64,000 nt of DNA, taken from assembly GCA_026018925.1 (NCBI GenBank), contig JAKSZU010000013.1, positions 78,667,791-78,731,790 on the forward strand. The letters are read 5' to 3'. This DNA comes from Tupaia tana. Lineage: Eukaryota > Chordata > Mammalia > Scandentia > Tupaiidae. Numbering within the stretch: position 1 is the first letter of the stretch; each line of letters opens with the position of its first letter. The notes beneath the pieces are model-generated. The model was not told the origin of the DNA. It saw only the letters and a program-made list of their open reading frames with translations, and searched no databases. Made by a program: the position numbers and the translations under genes. This document shows, piece after piece, positions 1 through 11,571 of this stretch.

Positions 1-144
1 CCCCTCAAAGAAGCACAGAAAAAAGGTCTGCAGACTGCTTTTGTTTGTTTCTTTATCTTTTTGTTGTATTTGGAGAGCTCTCTTGCATGGATCATTCATT
101 GTTCATGCCATGTATCTGACTTGCCTTCCTGATCTCTACCGTTT

Positions 145-270
145 ATAAGCTGTGTTACTTTCAGTAAGGTAGGTAACCTCTCTGGGCTTCAGTTTGCCTT
201 TCTTTATAAAGAAGAGAAGAATCTCCTTCATGGAGTTGCTGTGATGATTAAATGAGAAAATGTAAAATTG
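145..270 (-). repeat. MIR fragment
   Basis: An ancient tRNA-derived SINE. The order 'gtaacctctctgggcttcagtttgcc' spacing, then a short A-rich segment, then GTGATGATTAAATGAG matches the antisense MIR core and 3' side. It is diverged, as expected for this age. Confidence 0.6.
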
Positions 271-726
271 GGTGGTATTTCTTCCAGTGTCTCCAGCCTG
301 TGATGGGCGAGGGACTAGCCCTTAAGATAAAGGAGTATTGCTTACAAACATGTCAGCAGGTAACAGACTACTTTGTGCAAACCAGGTACTGAAAACCCAA
401 TTGCTGATTGAGTAGGTAGCTATTAGAGGTTATATCAGCGGCAGTTACGGTGTTTCTGCAGTTTTGGGCTCCTTGTGTGCATAGGACCTCATCTCCACCT
501 AACTTCTTTTCCGGTGTTTATGGCCATCTTCTGGGATATCCCCTACCTGGCACCACTGTCACCGCCCTGTCTTCAGCAGGGCCTTTGCTAGATATCATTA
601 GCAACAGGCAAACCCAAATCCTGGCACTGAAAGAGGCCTAGGGTCTTTGAGACATTCTGAGAAAAAGCAGAGAAGGAAGGTCCCCCTCCTTGCTTTGTGT
701 CACATTCCATTATAAGGGTCCCATTG
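271..726. other. No recognised feature
   Basis: Sequence between a MIR and the first lineage-specific SINE. It contains a 63-residue open frame with no recognisable similarity, which is probably chance. The last nine bases (718-726, GTCCCATTG) are the left target-site duplication of the next SINE. Confidence 0.4.
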
Positions 727-999
727 TGAGGCCAGCAGATGGCTTAGCGGTTATGTCGCTGAACTTCCACGTGGCCAACCGTGGTTACAGTCCCAGACCT
801 GGTAGCTTGAAATGGGCCGGATGAGCATGTGTGTGTGTGCCCAAGATCCTGGGAAGAGAATGGAGAAGAGATTGTGGCATGGCCATCTGCCCCAGGGGGT
901 GATTGCTCACTTTCCCTCTCACTGTCTCTGTCTCTATGTGTCTCTATCTCTGTCTCTCCTCTGTCTCTCCAGTGAGCACACGTGCCCTAAGTCAAAAAC

Positions 1000-1033
<34 letters not shown>

Positions 1034-1054
1034 AAGAAAGAAAAACAAAGAAGA
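727..1054 (+). mobile_element. SINE-A, old copy with long A-rich tail
   Basis: The tRNA-like head (GCCAGCAGATGGCTTAGCGG) is followed by the body with CCCAAGATCC, then the CT-rich segment, CCCTAAGTCAAAAACC and a roughly 30-bp poly-A running into GAAA repeats. It is flanked by GTCCCATTG at 718-726 and 1055-1063, a 9-bp direct repeat typical of L1-driven insertion. Confidence 0.85.
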
Positions 1055-1063
1055 GTCCCATTG

Positions 1064-4000
1064 CAGGGTTTACCTTTATGAAGGCAACTCATTAGGTGTC
1101 TCCTTCAACTTTATTATTCCTTAAAACTCAGATGTGATGACTTCTATGGGGCCTAAAGACTCAGAATGTGATGACTTCCAAGGGGCCTATGCTTGGAGAC
1201 AAATCAAATAGGACCCACGCCAGTCTCAGAATGATAGTGCCCTCCATTGGTCTGGTTGCCTTTTGTCCAAGTTCTTTCTCAGGAAACTCTGCTCTTGTAC
1301 AAAAAGGTATTTGACAGATGTGCCCTATGCTCGTCAGATATATCCAGACATGTCTGAATCCTCATTTGGACTCGCACTGAGACCCCTGTTATATGTATAA
1401 AGCTTCTACGGTGCTTGGGGCACAACGTAAACTTTTAAATGCTAGTCTATTTCCTTGTCCTGGAAACCACATCATACACTGGGATCATGGGCTGTTTCTT
1501 AGATTTTTCCAGTATTTCTTCCCCTCAGATGTAGGGGAATTTTCAAACTAAAGTGTTTGAATCATGATGAAGGAGCCAGATCTCCGTTCTCAATTACTTT
1601 AATTACTAGTTCTACAGAAACATCAAACCAGCTAGAACTCAGGGATGTATTGTTTAAAAAATTTCTTCTTGAAAACACAATTGGTCTCTTCTAGTTCCCC
1701 CAATATCATTTTATATCTTCAACAAATTAACTTCAGAGAAACATCACTATTTCACTCACTGTAGACTACATTTCCCTGAGATCACAAATGATCCCCACTT
1801 TTAGCATTTGCAAGCATAAAGTTCTGTTTCTCACTGACTTTCCATGTTCATTATGAATTAGCTGTGGTTCCAGCTTCTCTTCATACCATGGCTAGCCTAC
1901 TCTGGAGCCTAGCAAAGATACATCCTAGAATTGATGGGAAGATGCCAAAAGTTTTGAAGATGAGCGTAACATTATGAAGTCTGATGGCTTGAAATAATCA
2001 CTCTGATACAAGGTTGGAAAGAATATGAATTGAAAAGGAAGAAACTGGTAACAGGGGAAGTAATTACAAGGCATGTGACAAATGTTGTGAACAGGATATA
2101 CAGTAATAGTATCTGGTGAAAGTTGTTTCCAGAAAGATGGAGCCGGTAGACTGTGGCCATGGAGAGGACATAGCTTGCACCCTTACTTCCAGGCTGTCTA
2201 TTAAAGAGAAATAAATGCAGACCAGATTAGTGACCAGGTGCCGTAGAGACAGGCTAACTCCTGGAATGCACAGTGAATGCAGGGCACAACACAAAAAGCC
2301 CAACAAAGACTTCTGACTTGTGTAAAATGACCTGCCACTCCAGAAATACCTTCGGGTTCCTGGAGAGAGAGAACTGTCGCTAGCCTGGGGCCTGCGGTGG
2401 GAGTTCAGCATCTCAGCAAATGAATATTTGTCTTCTTGCACCTGTCGGTGCCCTAGTAATGTCCTGCTAATCTCTCTGTCTCATTTGTCCCAGGGCTTGC
2501 TTTCCTTTCTCTGGAACAACTGCCAGCTCAGGCAATTACAGGGGAGAGGGACCTTTTTCGAAGTACACAGAGGGCTTTACTTTCAGGAAGCTGCCTGGAT
2601 CATCTCCTGAGATTATATTTGGCTTTGCTAGCTATCTCCCTGAGGTCACTATTTGTAGATGTAGCCGTTGAAATGTTAAGAACAAGTCTATGACTTAGGA
2701 GGAGGGAGCTGAGGGGACTTAGGTATTTAAATGGGCTCTTTGTAATCTCTCTCTCCCTCTCTGTGGTTCACTGAGCAAACTAGCCTTGTAGCGCTGCATT
2801 GATCATTCTCCTCACAGTCTCCTGGAGAAGAATGAGCAAGCTGTGAGAGATTTATCTCCAGGCTGGACTCTCCTCCAGCTGTGAGTGACACAGTCAAAGA
2901 AAGGCTGTCAATACAGCCTCTGAGGTGGAGCTGGGCTGGGGCTGAGAAGATGTATCTTCTGTCAGAAAGACCTGGAGGTGAGATAACCCTCGGGGTTGAA
3001 AAACCCTGTTCCCAACGAAGTAAAAGAAGGGGACTTTTTGGAGTGGACGGAGCTGAGAGGGAGCATTGATGAAGTGATTTACTGTTGTTCTCCTTGCTCC
3101 CTTCTGAAGCCAGGCCATGGCCACATCTGTGAGCCTTCAGCTAGGCACAACAGGTCTCTGGATGAGGAGACTTCTCAGAGTTCAGGAGCCCTGCAAGGTG
3201 TTGGAAAGTTCACCAGTGAGGAATTTGAACATCAAAAGATTCAAAGGTGATTGGAAAATCCAATCCTCAAATTGTCAGAAGCAAAACGTACCTGTCCTAT
3301 TTTGACGACTTTAACAGTGAGGATGGTGGTACTAATGATCCACGTAGGGGCCCAGTCTTTACCTGGAAAGCCCTTGCTTCCAAAGAAAGTCCGTGTTTTG
3401 CCGCACTTTCTTAATTTTGACAAGCTGGGGAAGAAGGAAAGATGGTTATTTTATCTGGACACAGAGAGCAGTTTTAGTGATATTCCTAATGGAAATTGTA
3501 AATCTCGGGAGTCAGAGTTCAAATACGGGTCTCTTAGCATTTGACATATTTTTATTTTGGGTCCAATTGAAGTACATTTTTAATAGACAGGACAACACTT
3601 CCTGCCTTCAATCAGAGATAATACCAGACTAAGATAATCTTCTGAGGCAGCCAGTTGCATTTCAACTTAAGATAAATATGCCCCTGGTAAAATTTCACCC
3701 ATTCTGGTTTTAAAAGATGTCACGTCCAAGGTCAATTAATTGTTCTTGCAACTTAAAGCCAATCAGGAAGATGAGCAAGAATCAAGATTCTTTTGCAAAA
3801 TGAAAATTTATCTTTAATCAGTGGCGTTTTTTCCTGAGTTTTCTCACTTTAAAAAAGTATATGCATTATTCAAAAATTAGGAAAAATAAAGAAAGAATGG
3901 ATTAGCAGTGGGACATGACAATGTACCAAGACATTTAAAATAAGTTGTTCCTAAATGGTTTTGTACCACCTGACAAAGATTTACACAATGTCAGTGACTT

Positions 4001-4080
4001 TGCAATTTAGTCTGAGATTCTGCTTTAGAACGAAGTGGCTAAGCCTCCTGATGAAGCAGGTCTGAGCCTAGTGCATTTCA
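1064..4080. other. No confident gene; a local duplication and short open frames
   Basis: Three kilobases with no repeat family I can name confidently. Open frames reach 125 codons (complement of 2064-2441) but have no recognisable domain. The tract holds a roughly 30-bp imperfect tandem duplication (1127-1189). Composition is more balanced than the surroundings between 2700 and 3600. A non-coding conserved element cannot be excluded by eye. Confidence 0.35.
1127..1189 (+). repeat. Imperfect tandem duplication, about 31 bp x 2
   Basis: Two adjacent copies of a unit containing TGTGATGACTTC followed by GGGGCCTA, differing at a few bases. No repeat family was recognised. Confidence 0.75.
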
Positions 4081-4299
4081 TTCAACAGTTATTTTCTGAG
4101 GCTCTTTTGGAAAACTATATTAAGAACAATAAGGTATAGATACTGGCTTCAAAAAGATTACATCCCAGGGGAACTTCTAGCTCAAAGTGGACGACTGTAC
4201 ATAATTTTCTCAGCTTGTGCAGAACCTCAGTTTGAACATTTATAAAATTAAAATGACCATACTTCTCCTAGGTCTCTTACTGGCTACTTTGAGAACTAG

Positions 4300-4372
4300 G
4301 AAAAAAAAAAGAGAAAGGAAGAGATAGAGAAATGGAAAAGGGAGAGAGAAGGGGAGGGAGGAGAGAGAACAA
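4300..4372 (+). repeat. Purine-rich low-complexity tract
   Basis: An almost uninterrupted run of A and G (AGAGAGAAGGGGAGGGAGGA style) of about 70 bp following a short A tract. It is a possible triplex or H-DNA-prone polypurine sequence. Confidence 0.7.
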
Positions 4373-4674
4373 ATGAATTGTAAGTTAAAAGGCCCTCTAT
4401 ATACACTGATGGTTTATCCCACTTTTAAAACCTGACAGTCTTTTTGTGAGGTAGCCAGTGTAGCACCCTTATGAGAAATGCTTCTTATATTATGCCTTGT
4501 CCATGGTTGCCTAGAAACCATAATCTTATTTTCCTGGCCCTCACTCTTTTCTCTTCTCTTCTCTCTGTTGAGGGCCTGATTCAGAACTGCTATGGCTGCA
4601 GATATCTCTGTGACCTGCCCATGGCATTTCGGGGATGAGGACGTTCTATCTGTGGATTTTGAATTTGACATTTT

Positions 4675-4830
4675 CATACTCATTGTCTCATCTGATCCTC
4701 ACAGAAACCCTAGGAGATTTATTGCCCTCATTTTTACGTTGAAGAAAACTCAGTTTCCGAGAAGTTAAGGAAGTATCCCAAGGTCACAAAACTAACAAAT
4801 AGCAGAGCTAGGTTTCAAATGGTCTGCTTT
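4675..4830 (+). repeat. MIR
   Basis: Clear sense-strand MIR. It has CTCATCTGATCCTCACAGAA, then a diverged core, then AACTCAGTTTCCGAGAAGTTAAGG, AAGGTCACA and AGCAGAGCTAGG. This is the expected order of the family. Confidence 0.8.
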
Positions 4831-5004
4831 GACTCATTTCTTTGGAATAGACAGCCAAGGAGATCTCTGTCCTGATTTCTTCCTTTGAGACCTAAGCTTT
4901 TTACCTGTTTGTAGTCCTTGACCTGTTGAGCAGTAGTGTATACCTGGTGTCAGACTTTGACCAGGCTGTGCTCATAGACTAGGGGGTTGATAGGAAAAGT
5001 TAGG

Positions 5005-5165
5005 GGATCTCAGTTCAAGTCTCAAGTCTATGCTTACTAAGCTGAGCTCTAATTTCTTCATCTGCAAAATGGTGATAATAACATGGACCTCTTGTGAGAC
5101 CCAATAAGAAAATATTTATCAGAATGCAGTCCTGGCATGTGGCATATAGTAGAGGGTGCCCAGAA
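5005..5165 (-). repeat. MIR
   Basis: The antisense MIR order is readable: TTCAAGTCTC, then TTTCTTCATCTGCAAAATGG, GATAATAACA, then CCTGGCATGTGGCATATAGTAG. Confidence 0.75.
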
Positions 5166-6780
5166 ATCTCAAGTCTGAATTCCCATCTCTTCTGGAATTG
5201 ACCCAGAACCACTGTATCCTATAAACTGAAGGTCTATTTGAGGTGTTTTGTGATGTATTTGCCAGCCTGGACCTCAGTTTCCCCAACTTTTATGTAGACA
5301 AGATGACATAGCTTTAGATGAAATACTTCACTAAGAGACTCAGAGTCCTTGTTCTTCAGTGGTTTCCCAAATTAGTTTCTGTTAGTGGATGCTTTTTAAA
5401 AAATTTATCTATATTATTATTTTTTAACACGCCTGTCAAAGATCCCCATTATACAAAATTGACAAATGAGAACATCTCTGAACAGGGAGACGTTAAAGGG
5501 CTCAGAGCCTACCTAGTCACACTGGTGTCACTATATTCCCTCTTCCCAACCCTGCAGTGGTACAGAGCATGGTTTGAAAATCACTGGTACTCATTTAGTA
5601 AATGAAGAAACTGAGACCCAGGAAGAGTTACTTACTAGAATGATTTAAATGTCAAAAATAAATACATTATTTTTAAACAATTTGACTTGATCTTGTATTT
5701 AACTGTGTTACAAGGTGAGAGAAAAATACATGCTTCACTTTTCTACAAAGGAATATTTTTAACATTTACTTATTTTTACATTTTCCCACAAAAATTTACT
5801 TTATGTATCAAAAAAATTTTGCTCATAATCCATAGTTCTTAACAGTTAATAAACAACTTTCAAAATTTCAAGAAACTGACTTTAAAAATAATTATCAAAA
5901 TATTTGTTACAATTTGTTTGTGACTCCATAACAGAGACAGTATGGTTTTAAATATTTTTGAGAAAATATTTACATGTCAAATACTCAGACTGTTGAAAAG
6001 AAAACACCCAGCACATAATTCAAACATGAACCTTCTCAATTCAGCCCTGCCTACCAAATATTCTGTGACATACCATCTGCTAGCAAAGATCAGTCTCATT
6101 TTCTTCCTTCAAAGTCTTCCTCAAGATAAAACTCTGGTTGTGGCCACTCTTTTGCAACCTCTACTTATTACAATGCAGGACTGGAAAAGTTCAGGTTATT
6201 TTATGGTAGAGAATCAGATAGATTCTAAAATTCTCTCTGCCAGGCAGAACTGTTCATGGTGCCAGGCCATCTTTCCAAGAGCTTCTATTGGCTTAGTTGA
6301 GATATATCTTAGCCCCATAGTTTCTGGTTTAATCTTCAGATATGACATCCCAGTCAAAGCCCTGTCCAGTAACGAGTATTTCCAATTTCTGATTCAAGGC
6401 AACAGGTATTATTGAACATATACAAATAACCATTCTGACACAAAATAAGTAAATTTCCAAATATTTTCCAGTTCCAGAGGGGTCAGGAAGGGAGAAAGGT
6501 TTATGTTTCCATTTAAAGAAACAAACAAGAAGAAAAAAAACATTTTAACAAATCTCTAAACCTATCAATAGCTCAAAAGAAAGCAAAATCCTTAAATTGG
6601 GAAAACAAAGCATAGTAAAGAAAAAGACAGTAATGTTTTACCCAAAAAGTCATGAATTTCTATTTCTTCATCTCAGTCATATAAAATTAATAATTCCTTA
6701 GTTGAATTTGCAGTGTTACTGTGGTCCAATCTTTATGACTGAATCCTAGAAGTTAACATTCAATGTTATTATTAATATTT
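5165..6780. other. Unrecognised AT-rich region with a 157-codon open frame
   Basis: Contains MIR-like scraps near 5250-5300 and 5570-5640. The longest open frame not in a repeat (5942-6415, plus strand, 157 codons) lies here. Its product is mixed hydrophobic with no domain, signal peptide or family that I recognise. No splice-site-flanked exon structure is convincing. I treat it as non-coding. Confidence 0.35.
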
Positions 6781-7890
6781 CTTGTCCCTAGCATTAAGTT
6801 GGTTATTTTCTTGGTTGTTTTTTGTTCTCTTATTTCTATACATGTGTCTTTAGTTTTCCTGGTAAAGCACTCTTTTAAAAACTTCTTGAAGAGCTGGTCT
6901 AGTGTTCGTAAATTCTTTCAGGTTCTGGTTACCTGAGAATATTTTTATATTTTCTCCCCATAGGAAGGATAATCTTGCTGGGTATAGTATTCTTGGTTGA
7001 AAATGTTTTTCGCTTAATATTTTGAATATATTTTCCCATTATTTCCTTGCTCACATTGTTTCTGATAAGAGGTCTGATATTAACCTGATGGGATAACTTT
7101 ATAAGTAAACTGACATTTCTCTCTTGCCAATTGTCTTTGTGGATTTTGCCAATCTGGCTATGATGTGCCTTGGAGAAGATCTTCTTGTATTAATTCTGTT
7201 ATGGGGTCCTTTGTATTTCTTGGATCTGGATATTTGAATGCTTTCCTAGATTTGGAAAGTTTTCTTCCAGGATTTCATGGAATAGATTATCAATGCCCTT
7301 ATTAGCTTCTTCCCCTTCTGGGATACTGATTATCTGGATTTTGGGGCACTTAAAGGTATCTAGTATTTCTTATATAGTATTCTCATTTTGGAGAGTTATT
7401 TCCTCAGTTCTTTTGGTTGTTTTTTCTAGGTCAGAGATTTTTCATTCAACATCCAACATTCCATCTTCTGCATGGACTAATCTGCTTTTAATACTTTGAG
7501 GGGGGATTTGATTTCCTGTATTAGAGCCTTCATCTCTAACAGCTCTGTTTGATTCTTGTTTATGGTGTGTAGTTCCTCTTTCAGATCATGCAAGAACTTC
7601 CTCACCTCCTGGAATTCACTGTCTCTTTTCTCCTGCATCTTCTGGAGTTCATCATCTCTTATCTCTTGCATCTCATTTAGTTTTGTCACTATGAATGTTC
7701 TGAATTCTGTATCAGCTCTATCAGACATTTCCATGAGTTCCACTGTACTATCTGTGGATGGTGAAGGATTCTTCTTTTCACTTATGAGAGAGATATTTCC
7801 TTGGTTTCTCATATTTCTTTTGCCTTTGTGGTGGTTCCTGGTCATCCTGTGACACAATCTCTCCTTTAATTGTCTGAATGTTTTGGGAGT
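6780..7890 (-). mobile_element. L1/HAL1 remnant containing ORF1, antisense
   Basis: An old L1-type (or half-L1, HAL1-like) element read on the minus strand. An open frame of 126 codons (complement of 7477-7857) resembles the N-terminal and coiled-coil part of an L1 ORF1 RNA-binding protein. It is charged, with repeated LNEMQE/LQKMQE-like heptads. Further left (7470 down to 6890) the antisense of ORF1 core and C-terminal sequence continues out of frame, ending in a TRPALQEV-like stretch. No ORF2 sequence follows, which favours HAL1 or a truncated copy. It is inactive because the frame is broken after the coiled coil. Confidence 0.7.
7477..7857 (-). pseudogene. L1/HAL1 ORF1 N-terminal fragment
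   Basis: 126 codons beginning with a basic segment, then a Ser/Pro-rich stretch (about residues 25-40), then a predicted coiled coil (about 55-120) with regular E/K/L heptad spacing. L1 ORF1p forms trimers through this coiled coil and binds L1 RNA in the cytoplasm. The RNA-recognition and C-terminal domains lie beyond the stop in other frames, so this is a decayed remnant and not a host gene. Confidence 0.7.
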
Positions 7891-8729
7891 CTAGAAGATG
7901 AGTTTTAAAGCATAAGTTTAGCAGCCTTGGTCCCGGAACATACCAAGACACACCTCAGATTTAAAATAGCTTCTTGTCTGAGTGTTTCAGGAGTCCCTAC
8001 ATAAAGATGAATAGAACGGTGTTGAAAATGCAACCCATTAACAAATTCCAGCTCAAGAGGCAGGTTAGGAAATACAAAGAATATAACATGGACTTGCTGT
8101 CATTGGCACACAAGATCTTGAACAGATAACTTGTTATTTCTGATTCTCAGTTCTTTCTCAGTGAACGAGACTATTCTTTCTCATCTCACAGGTTTATCTA
8201 TGACGAGAAACCTCAAGAGGAGAGACCCGTTGCACAATAAGCACTGATTGTCCTCCATCAAACCCAAAATATCCTTCCCTCCTCTTCATATTCTTGACCA
8301 AGCCCCTAGAGAGTGTAATTTATTAAGTCCAAAATGGGCTCCAAAAAACCACTTAAAGAAAAAAAAAGAAAAAAGTTTCCTAGCCCTTTCTAATGCATTT
8401 ACCTCCTGCCACATTGCAAAAGTCTACAAAGGAGTTTTAAAGACTTCTCTGTCCCTCTATATTTCTTGGAGATTATATAATAATGAGTGTGTTTTCCTTC
8501 TTTATAGTAAAGAAGAAAATATCTGGAAAAGCTTCTGTAATCATCTTAAACAAAAAATAACTATTCAATATATATAAAAAAACCTGAAAAATGCTCATGA
8601 CCTTAGACCCAACAGAATAAAAACTGTAAATAACCAGTATAGTAAAGAGTGGGTAGAATGGTTGAGTAGTAACAGCATGTTAGCTTATTAAAATATTATA
8701 CAACAACTGAAACTGATTTCTCCCCCTTT
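7891..8729. other. No recognised feature
   Basis: AT-rich sequence between the ORF1 remnant and an old SINE. A 109-codon frame (8248-8577) has no recognisable similarity and crosses an A-rich slip, so I do not call it. Confidence 0.35.
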
Positions 8730-8951
8730 ATTTATGGGTGCATGCATGAAAGAGAGAGAGAGAGAGAAACATCCTCCACAGGATTTGGTCATACTGTGAT
8801 TGTTTTCCTCCATTCTTCCAGTGCATCAGATTGGACACTCATTAGCCTGGAATATTTCAGGCTGACTGGGTTGGGGATTTGAACTGCAGTTACCATGTGG
8901 AAATTGGGTTCTCTTAAGAAGTACATTATCACTACACCATGAAGCCAGGCC
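8730..8951 (-). mobile_element. SINE-A-related, old diverged copy
   Basis: Antisense tail remnant (GGGTGCATGCATG) and AG repeats at left. Then comes the body remnant (CCTCCATTCTTCCAG) and, at the right end, a tRNA-like head reading on the minus strand with a B-box-like GTTCAAATCCC. Strong divergence implies an early wave. Confidence 0.65.
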
Positions 8952-9076
8952 AAAAACTAATTATATACAGGAATTATTAGGGATAAAATTAACAAAATAT
9001 GTTCAAGAGCTTTAGTCTGAGACCTACAAAACATTGATGAGATATATTAAACAAGACCTAATATATCTGTCTCTCA

Positions 9077-9241
9077 CCACAGAGACAGAAAGCAAGAAAT
9101 CACCTCCTCGGGGGAGATGGCTATGCCTGAATCCATTCTCCTCTCAGAATTTTGGGCATACAAAGCCACCAGGTCCAGAACTCAAATCATGGTCAATTAT
9201 GTGGGAGTCCAGTGACAACCATTTACTATCTGCTGATACCA
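9077..9241 (-). mobile_element. SINE-A, lacking its 3' tail
   Basis: Antisense SINE-A from the CT-rich segment (ACAGAGACAGAAAGCAAGAAATCACC) through the body to the tRNA head (GTGGGAGTCCAGTGAC, then CTGCTGATACC). The poly-A and the CCTATAGCAAAAACC segment are missing, so it was deleted or recombined at the 3' end. It abuts the next SINE. Confidence 0.8.
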
Positions 9242-9244
9242 AGA

Positions 9245-9440
9245 TAGGTTATTTTGGGCAGAATCTAACCATATTGTGACCCTCATTTCCCTAGCCTCCC
9301 AATTGCCTAGGATTACAGGCATCTACCACTATGCCTGGCCTGTTTATATTGGTCTGGAAACCAACCCCAGGCCTCCCATGCAGCCCCAGCCTCACACAGT
9401 AGCATCCCACTACTTGTGTTACTACAGTGGGGCCCTAGCA
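9245..9440 (-). mobile_element. Composite tRNA/7SL-like SINE (SINE-B)
   Basis: On the minus strand a tRNA-like head (9440 to about 9345, with GGTTGGTTTCCAGACC in the B-box place) is followed by GGCCAGGCATAGTGG, then GCCTGTAATCCTAG, then TTGGGAGGCTAGGG (9340 down to 9279). That second part aligns collinearly with the 5' end of 7SL RNA and Alu. A copy at 63005 has the same order, so the junction looks inherited and not accidental. Confidence 0.65.
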
Positions 9441-9959
9441 GTCTTTTATAAAAAAGATTAGTAAGATGATTCTAAAATTTACATGAAAATAAATAGAATT
9501 GCTAAAGCAATTTGGAAAAATAAGTTGAAAAAACCTTCACTACCTGATTTTAAGACATATTATAAAGACACAATCAACACAGTATGATATTAACATAAGA
9601 ATAGACATATAACTCAGTAGAACAGAATAAATTGTTCAGACTAAACACACTTATATGCCAAGGTAATCCAATGGGGAAAAAATAATATTTCAACAAGCTA
9701 GGTAGGAACAACTGGATATGAATATGGAGGAAAATGAAAGTTGACCTTTATATTATATACTGAAATAACTCAAAATGAATTTAAAACCTGAATATAAACA
9801 TGAAAACTTATAATTTCCAGAATAAACATAGAAAAATCTTTACAATATTTAAGTAAGCAAAAATTTCTTAGAACAAAATAATGCACTAACTATAAAAGAA
9901 AAAAATTATAAATCAAACATTATAAAATGAATACATTTTATTCTTTGAAAATCACTGTA

Positions 9960-10192
9960 GGGCCAGCAATTGGTGTGGAGGTTAAGGCAGCTGTATCCCA
10001 AATAGCTGACTGCATGGTTTGAGTCCCAGACCTGGAGGCTTGAAAAACACTGGGTACATGTACATGCATGCCCAAAATCTTGAGAGGAGAATGGAGGAGA
10101 AGGGATTATGGCATGGCCAACCCCTGTGGTGGTGATTTCTCTCTTTCTCTTTCTCTGGTAAATGATGTGCCCTATAGGAAAAAAAAAAAAAT
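9960..10192 (+). mobile_element. SINE-A, old copy
   Basis: Head GGCCAGCAATTGGTGTGGAGG with B-box-like GGTTTGAGTCCC. The body has CATGCATGCCCAAAATC and GAATGGAGGAGAAGGGATT, and the tail is CCCTATAGG plus poly-A. An imperfect flanking repeat ATCACTGTA/ATTCACTCTA is present. It is inserted in the L1. Confidence 0.8.
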
Positions 10193-10536
10193 TCACTCTA
10201 AAGTCTAGGAAAAGGGAAGCCACATTTCAGTGAAAATATGATACATGCATATGGCCAAAAGCTTGTGTTCAAAATACATAAAGAACTTTCGCAAATCAAT
10301 CATAGGAAGATAAATAACCCAATTAAAAAGGACAACATATTGAACAGACACAAAAGAAGATATACTAATGTCCACTGGACATGTAAAAATATGTTCAACA
10401 AAACAGTCAACAGGAAGTATAAATAAAGCCGAAATAGCAGATTACTATATATCCCCCATAAAAAGTACAATTAAGAGGACTGACAGTACCAAATGTTGGT
10501 CACTATGTCAAGTGATTAAATCTTCATGCAGTGCTT

Positions 10537-10802
10537 GGGACCAGCAGATAGCTTAATGCTTGCGTTGCTGGATTCCATGTGGCTGACCATGGTTCAAGTC
10601 CTGAACCTGGAGGCTTGAAACTCATGCCGAGGATGTGTGTGTGGGTGCCTAAAATTCAAAGAGAAGAATGGAGAAGAGATTGTGTCATGGCCACCCCCCC
10701 CTGAGGGGGGTGATTTCTCACTTTCTGTATCTCTGTCTCTGTCTCTCTGGCAAGCACACACAACCCATAGCAAAAATCTCTTAAAAAACGACACAAAAAC
10801 AC
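10537..10802 (+). mobile_element. SINE-A with target-site duplication
   Basis: Full-length copy from GGGACCAGCAGATAGC to CATAGCAAAAATCTC. The flanks are CTTCATGCAGTGCT (10522-10535) and CTTCATGTCATGCT (10803-10816), an aged duplication. The central CCCCCCCTGAGGGGGG palindrome is intact. Confidence 0.85.
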
Positions 10803-11571
10803 CTTCATGTCATGCTGAAGCGAATTCCAGTAGGACAGCCACTTTAGAAAGTAATTTGATAGTTTCTTAAGAAGTTAAACATTCACCTGTATTATCATCG
10901 AAATTCCATAGGTATTTGCCCCCAAAAAGTAGAAACTTATGTCCACAAGAAAAACTTGTACAAGAATGTTCATAGTTGCTTTATTAATCACAAGTACAGA
11001 CTGGAGACTTCTCAAATGTTATGAATGGGTGAGTTGACAAACAATATATACTCAAAAATTGCTATGCGACTTAGCAATAAAAAATAGCAAACTCGTAACA
11101 CATGCAACAAAAAGGATAAAAGTTTAAGAGAACATGCTAAGTGAAAGAAGACAGATACATAAGCCAGGTACATGCATATTGTATGATTCCATGCATATGA
11201 AATTCTAGAATAGACAAAAACTAATATATACTTAGAGAAAACATCCCAGTAGTTAACTGAATCTGGGAACAACAAAGATTGATTATAAAGGGGCACAAGG
11301 TGATTTTGAGGGTTGATAGAAATATTCTACATCTTGACTTGTATGATTATATGAGTGTATACACCGTCCAAAATTTTTTAACTACACACTTAAAATGGTT
11401 GAGTCTTATTGTGTATAAGTTATACCTTAATGAAGATTTATAAAGTAAAACATTTTGATATGTTTGCAATCTTAAACATTTTTTAATTGTTTTAAGCAAT
11501 GAAAGCATACAGGAATGTGGACGCAACGTTAATTTTTAAAAGTGCGTCTTAAAGAACAATAATACAACAAC

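Larger units (their letters stand above)
8952..11452 (+). mobile_element. L1 LINE, 3' part, sense, broken by four SINEs
   Basis: The 3' half of an old mammalian L1. ORF2-like sequence includes AAAACATTGATGAGA near 9031, a diverged segment at 9440-9950 and another at 10195-10535. A recognisable 3' end follows at 10817-11452: GTTTCTTAAGAAGTTAAACAT, TTGTACAAGAATGTTCATAG, GTATGATTCCATGCATATGA and a final ACTTAAAATGG stretch. The reading frames are extensively broken. It is interrupted by SINEs at 9077-9241, 9245-9440, 9960-10192 and 10537-10802. Confidence 0.85.

Noticed and set aside
2064..2441. A 125-codon minus-strand open frame.
   Set aside because: No domain recognised and it overlaps other frames of similar length, consistent with chance.
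5942..6415. A 157-codon plus-strand open frame outside recognised repeats.
   Set aside because: No recognisable family, motif or exon signals, and its composition resembles translated non-coding AT-rich DNA. A protein search would be decisive.
6780..7890. A host coiled-coil protein gene on the minus strand.
   Set aside because: Sequence beyond the open frame continues as L1 ORF1 in other frames, so it is a retroelement remnant.
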